64,000 nt of DNA from CAWAYR01 sp050250875. GTDB taxonomy: Bacteria; Acidobacteriota; Vicinamibacteria; Vicinamibacterales; UBA2999. Below are positions 17,208-25,495 of this stretch, piece by piece. The notes under the pieces were generated by a model that had not been told where the DNA came from, searched no databases, and was given only the letters and a program-made list of their open reading frames with translations. How positions within the stretch are numbered: position 1 is the stretch's first letter; each line of letters opens with the position of its first letter. Location of the stretch: the NCBI GenBank assembly GCA_050250875.1, contig JBFWNV010000001.1:558001-622000 (forward strand), read 5' to 3'. The position numbers were made by a program, and so were the translations under genes.

Positions 17208-18860
17208 GTGTCAGATCCGGAGCCGACCCCCGTCATCCCCCAGTCGGACCCGGCTGCGGCCGCGCCGGCCTCCCGCCACCTCGCCCGCTCGGCCGGCGTC
17301 GTCGGCGCGGCGACGATGACCAGCCGCGTGCTCGGCCTGATCCGCGAGCAGGTGCTCGCCTACTGGTTCGGGGCCAGCGACGCCATGGATGCGTTCCTGG
17401 TGGCCTTCCGCGTCCCCAATCTGGTGCGCGACCTGTTCGCCGAAGGGGCGATGAGCGCGGCCCTGGTGCCGACCTTCAGCAAGACGCTGGCGACCGACGG
17501 CAAGGCGCGGGCGTGGCGGCTCGGCAACGCAGTGCTGAACGCCCTGGCCGTGGTCACCGGCACGCTGGTGATCCTGGCGGTCGTCTTCGCCGAGCCGATC
17601 GTCGGCCTGCTCGCCGGCGGCTTCGCCGCCGTCCCCGGCAAGTTCGAACTGACCGTGCAGCTCACCCGCGTGGTCGCGCCGTTCCTGGTGCTGGTGGCGC
17701 TGGCCGCCGCCTGCATGGGAATGCTGAACTCGGTCAACGTCTTCTTCGTGCCGGCGCTGTCGCCGGCGATGTTCAACGCGGCGTCGATCGCCGCCGTGGT
17801 GGTCCTCGTGCCGGTGGCGCGGGCCGCCGGCTACGATCCGATCCTGGCGGTCGCCGTCGGCACGCTGCTGGGCGGTGTCGGCCAGGTGCTGCTGCAGTGG
17901 CCGGCGCTGCGGGCCCAGGGCTTCCGCTACCGGCCCGTCTTCGACTTCGCCGACCCCGGCTTGAAACGCGTGCTGCTGCTGATGGGCCCGGGGACCGTCG
18001 GGCTGGCGGCGACCCAGCTCAACGTGTTCGTGAACACCGTGGTCGCCACCGGCGAGGGCACCGGCGCGGTGTCGTACCTGGGCTACGCCTTCCGGGTGAT
18101 GTATCTGCCGATCGGCCTGTTCGGCGTGTCGATCGCCACCGCCGCGACGCCGGCAATGTCGCGCCTCGCCGCCACCGGCGACACCCCCCGGATGCGCACC
18201 ACGCTGGCGTCGGCGATCGCGCTGATGCTCACCCTCAACGTGCCGGCCACGCTCGGCCTGGTGGTCCTGGCCGAGCCGATCGTCCGCCTGCTGTTCGAGC
18301 GCGGCAGCTTCACGCCGGCGGACACGGTGGCGACGGCGGCCGCGGTGCAGCTCTACGCGCTCGGCCTGGTCGGCTACTCGGTGGTCAAGATCGTCTCGCC
18401 GACGTTCTACGCCATCGGCCGCAGCCGCACACCGGTCGCCGTCGGCATCACCGCCGTGCTGCTCAACGCGACGCTGAGCGTGACCTCGGCGCCGGTATTC
18501 GGCTATCGCGGGCTGGCGCTGAGCGCCTCGATCGCCGCGCTCTTCAACGCCGCGACACTGGTCTGGCTGGCGCGCGGCGCGCTCGGCGGCCTGCAGCTGC
18601 CGCGGATCGCCGTCACGGCCGCGAAGATGGCCATCGCCGGGGTGCTCATGGCGGCGGCGGCGTGGCTGACCAACGACGCGGCCGGGGCCGTGTTCGGCGG
18701 CCGCGGCGTCCTGCCACAAGCGGGCCGGCTCGGCCTGGCGATCCTCACCGGCGTGGCCGTGCTGATCGCCGCCGCGCACCTGCTGCACGTCCGCGAATTC
18801 GTCGAGGTGCGCGATGCGGTGATCGGGCGGGTGCGCCGCCGCCCCGGCCGCCAGGCCTGA
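17208..18860 (+). CDS. murJ: Lipid II flippase MurJ (MviN family)
   Basis: MOP-superfamily membrane protein with about 14 hydrophobic segments. It moves lipid II, or another lipid-linked glycan, across the inner membrane. Motifs are SRVLGLIREQVLAYWFGAS, DAFLVAFRVPNLVRDLFAEGAMS and LFERGSFTPADT, all typical of MurJ. The frame opens at a GTG at 17187, but a -10 like hexamer (TACGCT, 17191-17196) lies inside that extension. The GTG at 17208 (VSDPEP) is therefore preferred, giving 550 residues. It may serve peptidoglycan or the upstream glycan genes. Confidence 0.9.
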   Translation: MSDPEPTPVIPQSDPAAAAPASRHLARSAGVVGAATMTSRVLGLIREQVLAYWFGASDAMDAFLVAFRVPNLVRDLFAEGAMSAALVPTFSKTLATDGKARAWRLGNAVLNALAVVTGTLVILAVVFAEPIVGLLAGGFAAVPGKFELTVQLTRVVAPFLVLVALAAACMGMLNSVNVFFVPALSPAMFNAASIAAVVVLVPVARAAGYDPILAVAVGTLLGGVGQVLLQWPALRAQGFRYRPVFDFADPGLKRVLLLMGPGTVGLAATQLNVFVNTVVATGEGTGAVSYLGYAFRVMYLPIGLFGVSIATAATPAMSRLAATGDTPRMRTTLASAIALMLTLNVPATLGLVVLAEPIVRLLFERGSFTPADTVATAAAVQLYALGLVGYSVVKIVSPTFYAIGRSRTPVAVGITAVLLNATLSVTSAPVFGYRGLALSASIAALFNAATLVWLARGALGGLQLPRIAVTAAKMAIAGVLMAAAAWLTNDAAGAVFGGRGVLPQAGRLGLAILTGVAVLIAAAHLLHVREFVEVRDAVIGRVRRRPGRQA

Positions 18861-18867
18861 CGGGCCC

Positions 18868-20154
18868 TCAGCGGGCGTTCAGCAGCGACGCCCAGCCGGC
18901 AGCGGGTGCCGCCGCCAGCGCCGGGCGGGCGCGGCCGCCGAGCGCGGTGGCGCGAGGCGAACAGGTGCCGGTGCGCACGACGACCAACGCTTCGGCCAGT
19001 GACGCCTCGGCGGCATCGCCGAGGTCGCGGCCGATGTCGTCGCCGGCCGGGCACTCGGCGGCGAGGCCGTCGAAGTAGTCGCCCTGACCGTTGGCGTTGA
19101 CCATCGAGAACGCCACCGGCGCCAGCACCCTGTCGCAGAACGGCAGCACGTACTGGCCGACCGGCTTGCCGTAGGTGCGATCGCCGACGACGGTGACCGC
19201 CACGAACGGGCGTAGCCCGTTGATCACCAGCTCGCTGGCCGACGCCGAGGCGCGGCTGGCGATCACGACCACCCGCGACAGCCCGAGGGCGTGCGCCGGA
19301 GCGGCGAAGCGCAGCGTCTCGTCGCGGCGCCGATTGCGGTCGTTGTGGCGGTATTCGGCGAACACCTGATTCGCCGTCGCCGAGCCGCCGATCAGACTGG
19401 CTAGGTGCACCGCCACGTCGACCAGTCCGCCGCCGTTGTAGCGCAGGTCGAGGACCAGTTCGGTGACGCCCGCCTCGGCGAGTGACGCGAACGCCGCGTC
19501 GAGCGCGGCGGTGCTCGGCCGCACGAAGTTGCGGAAGAAGACGTAGCCGACCCGGCGGCCGTCGACGTCGAACACCCGGGTCAGCGAGACGGTCGGGATG
19601 GTCACCGGCCGTTTGCGCATCGTCGCCGTACGGGCGGCGCCGTCGCGGGTCTCGAAGGCGATCGCGATCTCGACGCCCTCGCTGGCCGCACCGAACGCCT
19701 GGTCCACCGTGCCGTCGGCGATCAGCGTGTCGGCGGCGACGCCGCCGACGGCGGTGATGCGGGCGCCGCGGGCCAGGCCGGCTTCGGTCGCCGGGCTGTC
19801 GTCGAACACCTGCAGCACGCGCAGCTCGCCGGTCGCCGTCGACGTCGACAGGCCGAAGCCGATGTACTGGCTCTCCGAATAGAACGCGTCGCTGGCGGCG
19901 CGCGACGTGATGTAGCTGAACGAGGTGTCGCGCGGCCGGTAGCGCACCGCGTCGAGATACGCCTCCGGCGAGTCGTAGGCGGCGGCGTCCACCGGCGGCA
20001 GCTCCCGGTACCAGAGATACAGCTCTTCCAGGGCGTCGCGAACGAACAGGTTCTGGCCGGTGGTCGAGCACGACGCCGACTGGCCGAAGGCGGCCGCGGG
20101 CAGCGTGACCGCGAACGCGATGGCGGCGGCGAGGACGTGGCGCGGTGCCGGCAC
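18868..20154 (-). CDS. Secreted S41 family peptidase with PDZ-like domain
   Basis: C-terminal-processing-type serine protease of about 428 residues. The GTG start begins a signal peptide (VLAAAIAFAVTLPAAAFGQ); the frame runs much further upstream only as a shadow of the MFS gene. A PDZ-like region (FDDSPATEAGLARGARITAVGG) is followed by the S41 core: LVLDLRYNGGGL, the nucleophile in SASASEL and the catalytic lysine in TYGKPVGQ. It acts in the periplasm or outside the cell on unknown substrates. It is convergent with murJ, with a 7-bp gap. Confidence 0.87.
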   Translation of the reverse strand: MPAPRHVLAAAIAFAVTLPAAAFGQSASCSTTGQNLFVRDALEELYLWYRELPPVDAAAYDSPEAYLDAVRYRPRDTSFSYITSRAASDAFYSESQYIGFGLSTSTATGELRVLQVFDDSPATEAGLARGARITAVGGVAADTLIADGTVDQAFGAASEGVEIAIAFETRDGAARTATMRKRPVTIPTVSLTRVFDVDGRRVGYVFFRNFVRPSTAALDAAFASLAEAGVTELVLDLRYNGGGLVDVAVHLASLIGGSATANQVFAEYRHNDRNRRRDETLRFAAPAHALGLSRVVVIASRASASASELVINGLRPFVAVTVVGDRTYGKPVGQYVLPFCDRVLAPVAFSMVNANGQGDYFDGLAAECPAGDDIGRDLGDAAEASLAEALVVVRTGTCSPRATALGGRARPALAAAPAAGWASLLNAR

Positions 20155-20159
20155 ACCGG

Positions 20160-20165
20160 ATGATA
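20160..20165 (-). promoter_or_regulatory. -10 element, leaderless promoter of the S41 gene
   Basis: TATCAT on the minus strand, five bases before the in-frame GTG at 20154. No SD sequence and no recognisable -35. Confidence 0.45.
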
Positions 20166-20248
20166 CCCGGCCGCGGCGCCCGCGGCGAGGCGCCGACCCG
20201 CTCGACACGATCGCCCGGCGCTGCTCGCCGTGGCACCGCGCGGCCGTG

Positions 20249-20254
20249 TAAGCT
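20249..20254 (+). promoter_or_regulatory. Weak -10 before the MFS micro-ORF
   Basis: TAAGCT keeps T1, A2 and T6 of the -10 consensus and lies six bases before an ATG at 20261. This is the same spacing as at stronger leaderless promoters in the window. Confidence 0.35.
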
Positions 20255-20260
20255 GTCGAG

Positions 20261-20284
20261 ATGGGTTGCAGCCGTTGGGCGTGA
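20261..20284 (+). CDS. Leaderless micro-ORF coupled to the MFS gene
   Basis: ATG plus six codons (MGCSRWA) ending in a TGA that overlaps the GTG start of the transporter gene (GTGA at 20281-20284). The ATG is placed for leaderless initiation and the transporter has no SD of its own, so terminating ribosomes could start the transporter. The peptide itself probably has no function. There is no homology evidence. Confidence 0.4.
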   Translation: MGCSRWA

Positions 20285-21513
20285 GCGGGGCGGGCGCCGT
20301 TCCCGCGGCCGTGCCCGGCGCCGAGGCCCGTACCGTCGTCGGGCTGCCAACCGCGGTGGTGACGCTGGCGTCGACGCACTTCATCGTCGACGCCTACACC
20401 AACATCTACGCGCCGCTGCTGCCGCTCTTCATCCCCCATCTGGGGCTGTCGCTGACCGCCGTGGGCACGCTGGCGATGTGCTTCCAGATGGCCTCGTCGG
20501 TGGCGCAGCTCGGCTTCGGCACGCTGGCCGACCGCTGGCGGCCGCGCGTGCTGCTCATCGCCGGGCCGCTCCTCTCGGTGGTGGTGCTCAGCTTCGTCGG
20601 CTGGGCGTCGTCCGCCGTGGGGCTGGGGGCGCTGCTGGTCGTCGGCGGGCTCGGCGGCGCCGCGTTCCATCCGCCGGCCGCGGCGGCGGTGTTCCGCGCC
20701 TCCAGCCTGCACAGGGGCTTCGCGATGTCGGTGCACATCACCGGCGGGTCGGTGGGCATGGCGATGGCGCCGTTGTTCTTCGCCCCGGTGATCGAGCGCA
20801 TGGGCCTGCACTGGTCGCCGATCATCGCCATTCCCGGCCTCGTCGCGCTGTGGTTCCTGCTGCGCCGCGTGCCGCCGGTGGACCGGGGACCGGGCGGCGG
20901 CCGCGAAGGCCTCGGCGCGCTCAAGCCCTACGCCCGGCCGCTGGCGCTGCTCTACTTCTCGGTGGTGTTCCGCACGTTGACGTCGGCCAGCTTCTCCACC
21001 TTCATGCCGGTGCTGCTCACCTCGCAGGGCATGTCGATCGCGCAGGCCAGCCTCGCCGGCACCTGCTACCTGCTGGTCTCGGGCATCGGCGGCTTCGCCG
21101 GCGGCACGCTGGCCGACCGCTTCGGCCCGCGCCGGGTGATCCTGATCTCGCTGGTCTCGGCCGTGCCCTTCATGGTGACGGCGTCCCTGATGCAGGGCTG
21201 GTGGCTGGTGGCGGCGGTGTCGGTCGGCGGTCTGCTGCTGCAGTCGACGCTGCCGGTGAACGTCACCTACGCCCAGACCCTCGCGCCGGTCGGCGCGGCG
21301 ACGGTGTCGTCGCTGATGATGGGCTTCGCGTGGGGCGTCGGCAGCACGATGGTGCCGGTCGTGGGCCTGCTCGCCGACACCATGGGCCTGCCGCGGGCGC
21401 TGCTGTGCATCTCGGCCGTGCCGCTCATCGCCGCGATGCTCGCGGCGCGGCTGCCCGAACGCCACGTCCACGCCGTCGCCCACCCGCCGGCGCGGCCCGA
21501 CACCACCGCCTGA
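20281..21513 (+). CDS. MFS transporter, fosmidomycin-resistance (Fsr)-like
   Basis: Inner-membrane major facilitator of 410 residues with about 12 hydrophobic segments. The first half has STHFIVDAYTNIYAPLLPL and GGLGGAAFHPPAAAAVFR. The FHP element after a glycine-rich stretch is characteristic of Fsr-type exporters. ADRWRPR and ADRFGPRR are the two A-loop motifs (loops 2-3 and 8-9). The likely role is proton-driven export of a small molecule; the substrate is not deducible. The GTG start is chosen from its overlap with the micro-ORF stop. Confidence 0.83.
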   Translation: MSGAGAVPAAVPGAEARTVVGLPTAVVTLASTHFIVDAYTNIYAPLLPLFIPHLGLSLTAVGTLAMCFQMASSVAQLGFGTLADRWRPRVLLIAGPLLSVVVLSFVGWASSAVGLGALLVVGGLGGAAFHPPAAAAVFRASSLHRGFAMSVHITGGSVGMAMAPLFFAPVIERMGLHWSPIIAIPGLVALWFLLRRVPPVDRGPGGGREGLGALKPYARPLALLYFSVVFRTLTSASFSTFMPVLLTSQGMSIAQASLAGTCYLLVSGIGGFAGGTLADRFGPRRVILISLVSAVPFMVTASLMQGWWLVAAVSVGGLLLQSTLPVNVTYAQTLAPVGAATVSSLMMGFAWGVGSTMVPVVGLLADTMGLPRALLCISAVPLIAAMLAARLPERHVHAVAHPPARPDTTA

Positions 21514-21521
21514 CCCCTGTC

Positions 21522-21527
21522 TATAAT
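21522..21527 (+). promoter_or_regulatory. Consensus -10, leaderless promoter of the rhomboid gene
   Basis: Perfect TATAAT followed by exactly six bases and the ATG at 21534. There is no room for an SD sequence within the transcript. Confidence 0.7.
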
Positions 21528-21533
21528 CGGGGC

Positions 21534-22292
21534 ATGTCCCGCTACGGCAGCGTCGGCTACGCGATCGGCCCGGGGCCGCTGACCCAGGCGATCCGGACGC
21601 TGATTGCCGTCAATCTCGGCGGGTTCGTGCTGGCGCTGATCGTGCCCGCCGTGGTCGCACGGCTCGGCCTGAGCCCGCGCGAGGTGCTGACCGGCTTCGC
21701 CATCTGGCAGCCGGTCACCTACCTCTTCCTGCACGGCAGCGTGATGCACCTGCTGTTCAACATGCTCGCGCTGTGGATGTTCGGCACCGAGCTGGAGCGC
21801 ACCTGGGGCACGCGGTTCTTCCTCCGCTACTACTTCGTCACCGGCATCGGCGCCGCCGTGGTCACGATCCTGTGGTCGCTCTCGCCGCTGCCCTATGCGG
21901 CGTCGCTGTACGGCTCACTCGTCATCGGCGCGTCGGGCGCCATCTACGGTCTGCTCCTCGCCTACGGGATGTACTTCCCGCACCGGACGGTCTTCCTGCT
22001 GCTCTTCCCGGTGCCGGCGCGCTACGCGGTGATCATCCAGGGGGCAATCGCCTTCCTGGCCTCGGTGGGCAGTTCGGGGGACGGCGTGGCGCACGTCGCC
22101 CACCTCGGTGGCCTGCTGGTCGGGTATCTCTACCTCAAGGGCCGGCGCGGCCCCCTCGACGAGATCAAGTACCGCTGGCTGAAGTGGCGGCTGTCGCGCT
22201 CACGCTCCCGCTTCGACGTCTACCAGGGCGGACGCCGCAGCCCCGGCGGTGGCGACGACTGGACCAAGGAGTGGAAGAAGCACGTGCACTAG
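21534..22292 (+). CDS. Rhomboid family intramembrane serine protease
   Basis: A 252-residue polytopic membrane protein. Rhomboid catalytic features are visible: HLLFNMLALWMFG with the oxyanion-hole Asn, the nucleophile in IGASGAIYG, and the histidine in HVAHLGGLLVGY. About six membrane helices are followed by a basic cytosolic tail of ~50 residues. It would cleave transmembrane substrates within the membrane. The frame is open far upstream, but the ATG after a TATAAT box is the natural start. It is transcribed separately from the MFS gene. Confidence 0.9.
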   Translation: MSRYGSVGYAIGPGPLTQAIRTLIAVNLGGFVLALIVPAVVARLGLSPREVLTGFAIWQPVTYLFLHGSVMHLLFNMLALWMFGTELERTWGTRFFLRYYFVTGIGAAVVTILWSLSPLPYAASLYGSLVIGASGAIYGLLLAYGMYFPHRTVFLLLFPVPARYAVIIQGAIAFLASVGSSGDGVAHVAHLGGLLVGYLYLKGRRGPLDEIKYRWLKWRLSRSRSRFDVYQGGRRSPGGGDDWTKEWKKHVH

Positions 22293-22293
22293 G

Positions 22294-22330
22294 GCGGGGC
22301 TCGGGACTCGGGGCTCGGGGCTCGGGATTC
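22294..22330 (+). repeat. G-rich heptamer repeat, copy A
   Basis: GGGGCTC/GGGACTC units repeated about four times directly after the rhomboid stop. The same unit type, in the same orientation, occurs at 40774-40812 and 62410-62447. The runs of three or four G could form a quadruplex. Confidence 0.6.
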
Positions 22331-22351
22331 GTAACCGGCAGCTCGACGCGA

Positions 22352-22735
22352 TTGGCGGGGCTGGCCGCGGTGGTCGTGCTCGCCAGCGCGAGCGGCGGCT
22401 GCGGGCTGTTCGGACCGAGCGAGAGCTTCGAGGGGGAGTGGACCGCCTCGGGCGGCAAGTTCTACGTCATCGGCCTGTCGCTCCGGCAGAGCGACGACAC
22501 CGTCTCGGGCGTGGCCTGCGCGTCCCAGGACGGCGTGTTCCTCTACCGGAACGCGCCGGTCACCGGCGACTACCCGTCGATCCGCGTCGTCGTCACCGCG
22601 CCGTCCACGGCGCCGTGCTGCGCCCATCTCGCTGGACAGACATTCACGGCCGAGATGGAGAAGCGCGGCGAGATCGTCACGCCCGAAGGCATTCGATTCC
22701 GGCGCAGCACGACGCCGGCCTGTCCGTCGCCCTGA
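22352..22735 (+). CDS. Small lipoprotein, unknown function
   Basis: Not recognised. A TTG start gives 127 residues with a lipoprotein signal (LAAVVVLASASGGC, cysteine near residue 16). A compact domain follows (FEGEWTASGGKFYVIGLSLRQSDDTVSGVAC) with a pattern seen in small secreted lipocalin- or META-like beta proteins. Six further cysteines are present, including a CC pair, so disulfides are likely. The true start could be a few codons away, because only G-rich repeats lie upstream and no SD is evident. Confidence 0.55.
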   Translation: MAGLAAVVVLASASGGCGLFGPSESFEGEWTASGGKFYVIGLSLRQSDDTVSGVACASQDGVFLYRNAPVTGDYPSIRVVVTAPSTAPCCAHLAGQTFTAEMEKRGEIVTPEGIRFRRSTTPACPSP

Positions 22736-22747
22736 CCGGGCTCGCCG

Positions 22748-23143
22748 CTACGAGGCCGGCTCACCCGGCCCCGGCGTCGGCGTGTCGTGGAAGTAGCTGT
22801 CGCTGCCGTCGAGCCAGTCCTGGCGGATCGGGCTGAACAGGTCGATCTCGAAGGTGTCTTCGAGCGCCTCGGCCTGGTGCGGCACCCACGACGGGATGTG
22901 CAGCACCTCGCCCTCGCGCACCGTGATCTCCTCGCCGCCGATCAGGAACCGCATCGCGCCCTGCAGCACGTAGGTGAGCTGCTCGCTCTCGTGCGAGTGC
23001 ATCGGCACCACCGCGCCGCGCTTGAGGTAGATCTGCCCGATCATCTCGCGCTCGCCGGTGACGACCTTGCGCGAGATCATCTCGGTGACTTTCTCGAGCG
23101 CGATCTCGTCCCAGCGATGCAGACGGACGGGGCGGGTCGACAT
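22748..23143 (-). CDS. Cupin domain protein
   Basis: A 131-residue single-domain cupin. Metal-binding motifs are visible: the first has HSHESEQ-type residues (VPMHSHESEQLTYVLQG), the second EVLHIPSWVPHQAEA. The barrel spans about residues 40-110. Such proteins bind a metal and a small molecule, acting as isomerases, dioxygenases or sensors, and the sequence does not decide which. It is divergent from the E1 gene and shares an intertwined promoter region with it. Confidence 0.8.
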   Translation of the reverse strand: MSTRPVRLHRWDEIALEKVTEMISRKVVTGEREMIGQIYLKRGAVVPMHSHESEQLTYVLQGAMRFLIGGEEITVREGEVLHIPSWVPHQAEALEDTFEIDLFSPIRQDWLDGSDSYFHDTPTPGPGEPAS

Positions 23144-23221
23144 GCGGAGACCTCAGGGGACAGATGCGGAAAACCCGCGTGAATCCGGTCGCAATATGCG
23201 CACCATCGCGCGAGCGGGCGG

Positions 23222-23251
23222 ATTATAGCATCGGCGTGCGGGTGGTATAAT
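23222..23251. promoter_or_regulatory. Interlocked divergent promoters (cupin / E1)
   Basis: TATAAT on the minus strand (23227-23222) points to the cupin gene and TATAAT on the plus strand (23246-23251) points to the E1 gene. Each hexamer lies where the other promoter's -35 would be with a 17-18 bp spacer, so the two polymerases would compete for the same DNA. Confidence 0.65.
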
Positions 23252-23261
23252 TCGGCGTTCG

Positions 23262-23281
23262 GCGCGGGTGTGTCCCCGCGC
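23262..23281 (+). promoter_or_regulatory. Hairpin in the E1 leader
   Basis: GCGCGGG (23262-23268) pairs with CCCGCGC (23275-23281) around a six-base loop, about 55 nt before the E1 ATG and just after the predicted transcription start. No U-run follows, so it is not a terminator. It may stabilise the leader. Confidence 0.4.
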
Positions 23282-23334
23282 GTGCGGGACGGCTGATCGA
23301 GCGTCCACGGCCCTTGAGTGGAGACGGCGGAATC

Positions 23335-25491
23335 ATGAAGGGTTCGACGCTCGCCAAGCACAGCGAGACCACTGCGCGCCGATCGCCGGGGGCCGCGCTC
23401 GACGCGCACGCCGGCCTCTCCAAGGACGCCCTCGTCGCCGCCTACCGCGTGATGCTGCTGTCGCGGCGGCTCGACGACAAGGAGATCCAGCTCAAGAACC
23501 AGAGCCAGATCTACTTCCAGATCAGCGGCGCCGGCCACGAAGCGGTGCTGGTGGCGGCGGCGGCGCACCTGAAGCCGGGCTACGACTGGTTCTACCCCTA
23601 CTATCGCGATCGGGCTCTGTGTCTCGCCCTCGGGATGACGCCGCTCGAGATGCTGCTCGGCGCCGTCGGCTCCGTGGACGATCCCAACTCCGGCGGCCGG
23701 CAGATGCCGTCGCACTGGGGCCACCCCGCCCTCAACATCCCGTCGCAGGGCAGCCCGACCGGCACGCAGTGCCTGCAGGCGATCGGTTGCGCCGAGGCCG
23801 GCCTGATCTACGCCCGCGTCGCCGACATCCCCGACGCCGCCGCGCGCCACCACGGCGACGAAGTCACCTACGTGTCGGTCGGCGACGGCGCCACCAGCGA
23901 GGGCGAGTTCTGGGAATCGCTGAACACCGCGTGCACGCGGCCGGTGCCGGCGCTCTACCTGGTCGAAGACAACGGCTACGCCATCTCGGTGCCGGTCGAG
24001 GCCCAGACGCCGGGTGGCGACATCTCGCGCCTGGTCGAGTCGTTCCCCAATCTCAAGGTGCTGCGCTGCGACGGCACCGACTTCCTGGAGAGTTATCGCA
24101 CGCTCGCCGAGGCGGTGGCCTGGGTGCGTCGCGAACGCAAGCCGGCGTTCGTGCACGCGCAGGTGACGCGGCCCTACTCGCACTCGCTCTCCGACGACGA
24201 GCGGCTCTACAAGACGCCGCAGGAGCGCGAAGCCGAGGCCGCCCGCGATCCGCTGGCGAAGATGCGCGCGTTCCTGCTGCGTGAGGGCCTGGCCACCGAG
24301 GCCGACCTGGCCGACATCCTCACCTCGGTCGACCGCGAGATCGCCCGCGCCACCGACGACGCCCTCACCTCGCCCAGGCCGACGCCCGACACCGCCGGCG
24401 ACTTCGTGTTCTCGCCCGACGTCGATCCGACGTCGGCGGCGTTCGAGACCGCCGAGGTGCCCGAAGGCCGCCCCGACACGATGGTGGCGGCGATCAACCG
24501 CACGCTGAAGGACGAGATGGCCGTCAATCCGCGCATCGTCGTCTTCGGCGAGGACGTCGCCGACGCCAGCAAGGCGGCGGTGCTCGGCCAGGTGCAGGGC
24601 AAGGGCGGCGTCTTCAAGGTGACGCACGGCCTGCAGCGCGCCTACGGCAGCGACCGGGTGTTCAATTCCCCGCTGGCCGAGGCCAACATCGTCGGCCGCG
24701 CCGTCGGCATGGCCCAGCGCGGCTTGAAGCCGGTGGTCGAGATCCAGTTCTTCGACTACATCTGGCCGGCGATGATGCAGATCAAGGACGAGATGTCCAT
24801 GATGCGCTACCGGTCGGGCAACCACTGGTCGAACCCGATGGTGATCCGGGTGCCGATCGGCGGCTACCTGCGCGGCGGCGCACCGTACCACAGCCAGTCC
24901 GGGGTCAGCATCTTCGCCCACTGCCCGGGCATCCGCATCGCCTTCCCGTCCAACGCCGCCGACGCCGCCGGCCTGCTGCGCACGTCGATCCGCTGCGACG
25001 ATCCGGTGATGTTCCTCGAGCACAAGCACCTGTACCGCCAGACCTACAACAAGGCGGCCTATCCGGGCGCGAACTACATGGTGCCGTTCGGCAAGGGCGC
25101 GCTGAGGCGCGACGGCACCGATCTGGCCGTCATCACCTGGGGCGCGCTGGTGCAGCGCTCGCTCCTCGCCGCCCAGCAGGCCGAGAAGGACGGCATCAGC
25201 GCCGCCGTCTTCGATCTGCGCACGATCATCCCCTACGACTGGGCAGGCATCGCGGCGCTGGTGAAGAAGACCAACCGCGTGCTGGTCGTCCACGAGGACC
25301 AGCTCACCTGCGGCTTCGGCGCCGAGATCGCCGCCCGCATCTCCGACGAGCTCTTCGACCAGCTCGACGCACCGGTCAGGCGGGTGGCGGCGATGGACTG
25401 CCCGGTGGCCTACCATCCCGACCTCGAGGAGCGGATCCTGCCGCAGACCTCGGACGTACTGGCCGCCATCCGTCAGCTGGCGGCCTACTGA
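23335..25491 (+). CDS. 2-oxoacid dehydrogenase E1, fused alpha and beta subunits
   Basis: Thiamine-diphosphate E1 component of a branched-chain 2-oxoacid (or pyruvate-like) dehydrogenase, 718 residues. The alpha half (about 28-340) has the ThDP motif GDGATSEGEF...EDNGYAIS. The beta half (from about 380) has VFGEDVADASKAAVLGQVQG, HGLQRAYGSDRVFNSPLAEA and VPIGGYLRGGAPYHSQS. Separate subunits are usual; single-chain fusions occur in several phyla. The ATG at 23335 follows GGCGGA. E2 and E3 are not in the window. The product feeds acyl-CoA supply and branched fatty acid synthesis. Confidence 0.92.
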   Translation: MKGSTLAKHSETTARRSPGAALDAHAGLSKDALVAAYRVMLLSRRLDDKEIQLKNQSQIYFQISGAGHEAVLVAAAAHLKPGYDWFYPYYRDRALCLALGMTPLEMLLGAVGSVDDPNSGGRQMPSHWGHPALNIPSQGSPTGTQCLQAIGCAEAGLIYARVADIPDAAARHHGDEVTYVSVGDGATSEGEFWESLNTACTRPVPALYLVEDNGYAISVPVEAQTPGGDISRLVESFPNLKVLRCDGTDFLESYRTLAEAVAWVRRERKPAFVHAQVTRPYSHSLSDDERLYKTPQEREAEAARDPLAKMRAFLLREGLATEADLADILTSVDREIARATDDALTSPRPTPDTAGDFVFSPDVDPTSAAFETAEVPEGRPDTMVAAINRTLKDEMAVNPRIVVFGEDVADASKAAVLGQVQGKGGVFKVTHGLQRAYGSDRVFNSPLAEANIVGRAVGMAQRGLKPVVEIQFFDYIWPAMMQIKDEMSMMRYRSGNHWSNPMVIRVPIGGYLRGGAPYHSQSGVSIFAHCPGIRIAFPSNAADAAGLLRTSIRCDDPVMFLEHKHLYRQTYNKAAYPGANYMVPFGKGALRRDGTDLAVITWGALVQRSLLAAQQAEKDGISAAVFDLRTIIPYDWAGIAALVKKTNRVLVVHEDQLTCGFGAEIAARISDELFDQLDAPVRRVAAMDCPVAYHPDLEERILPQTSDVLAAIRQLAAY

Positions 25492-25495
25492 CCTG

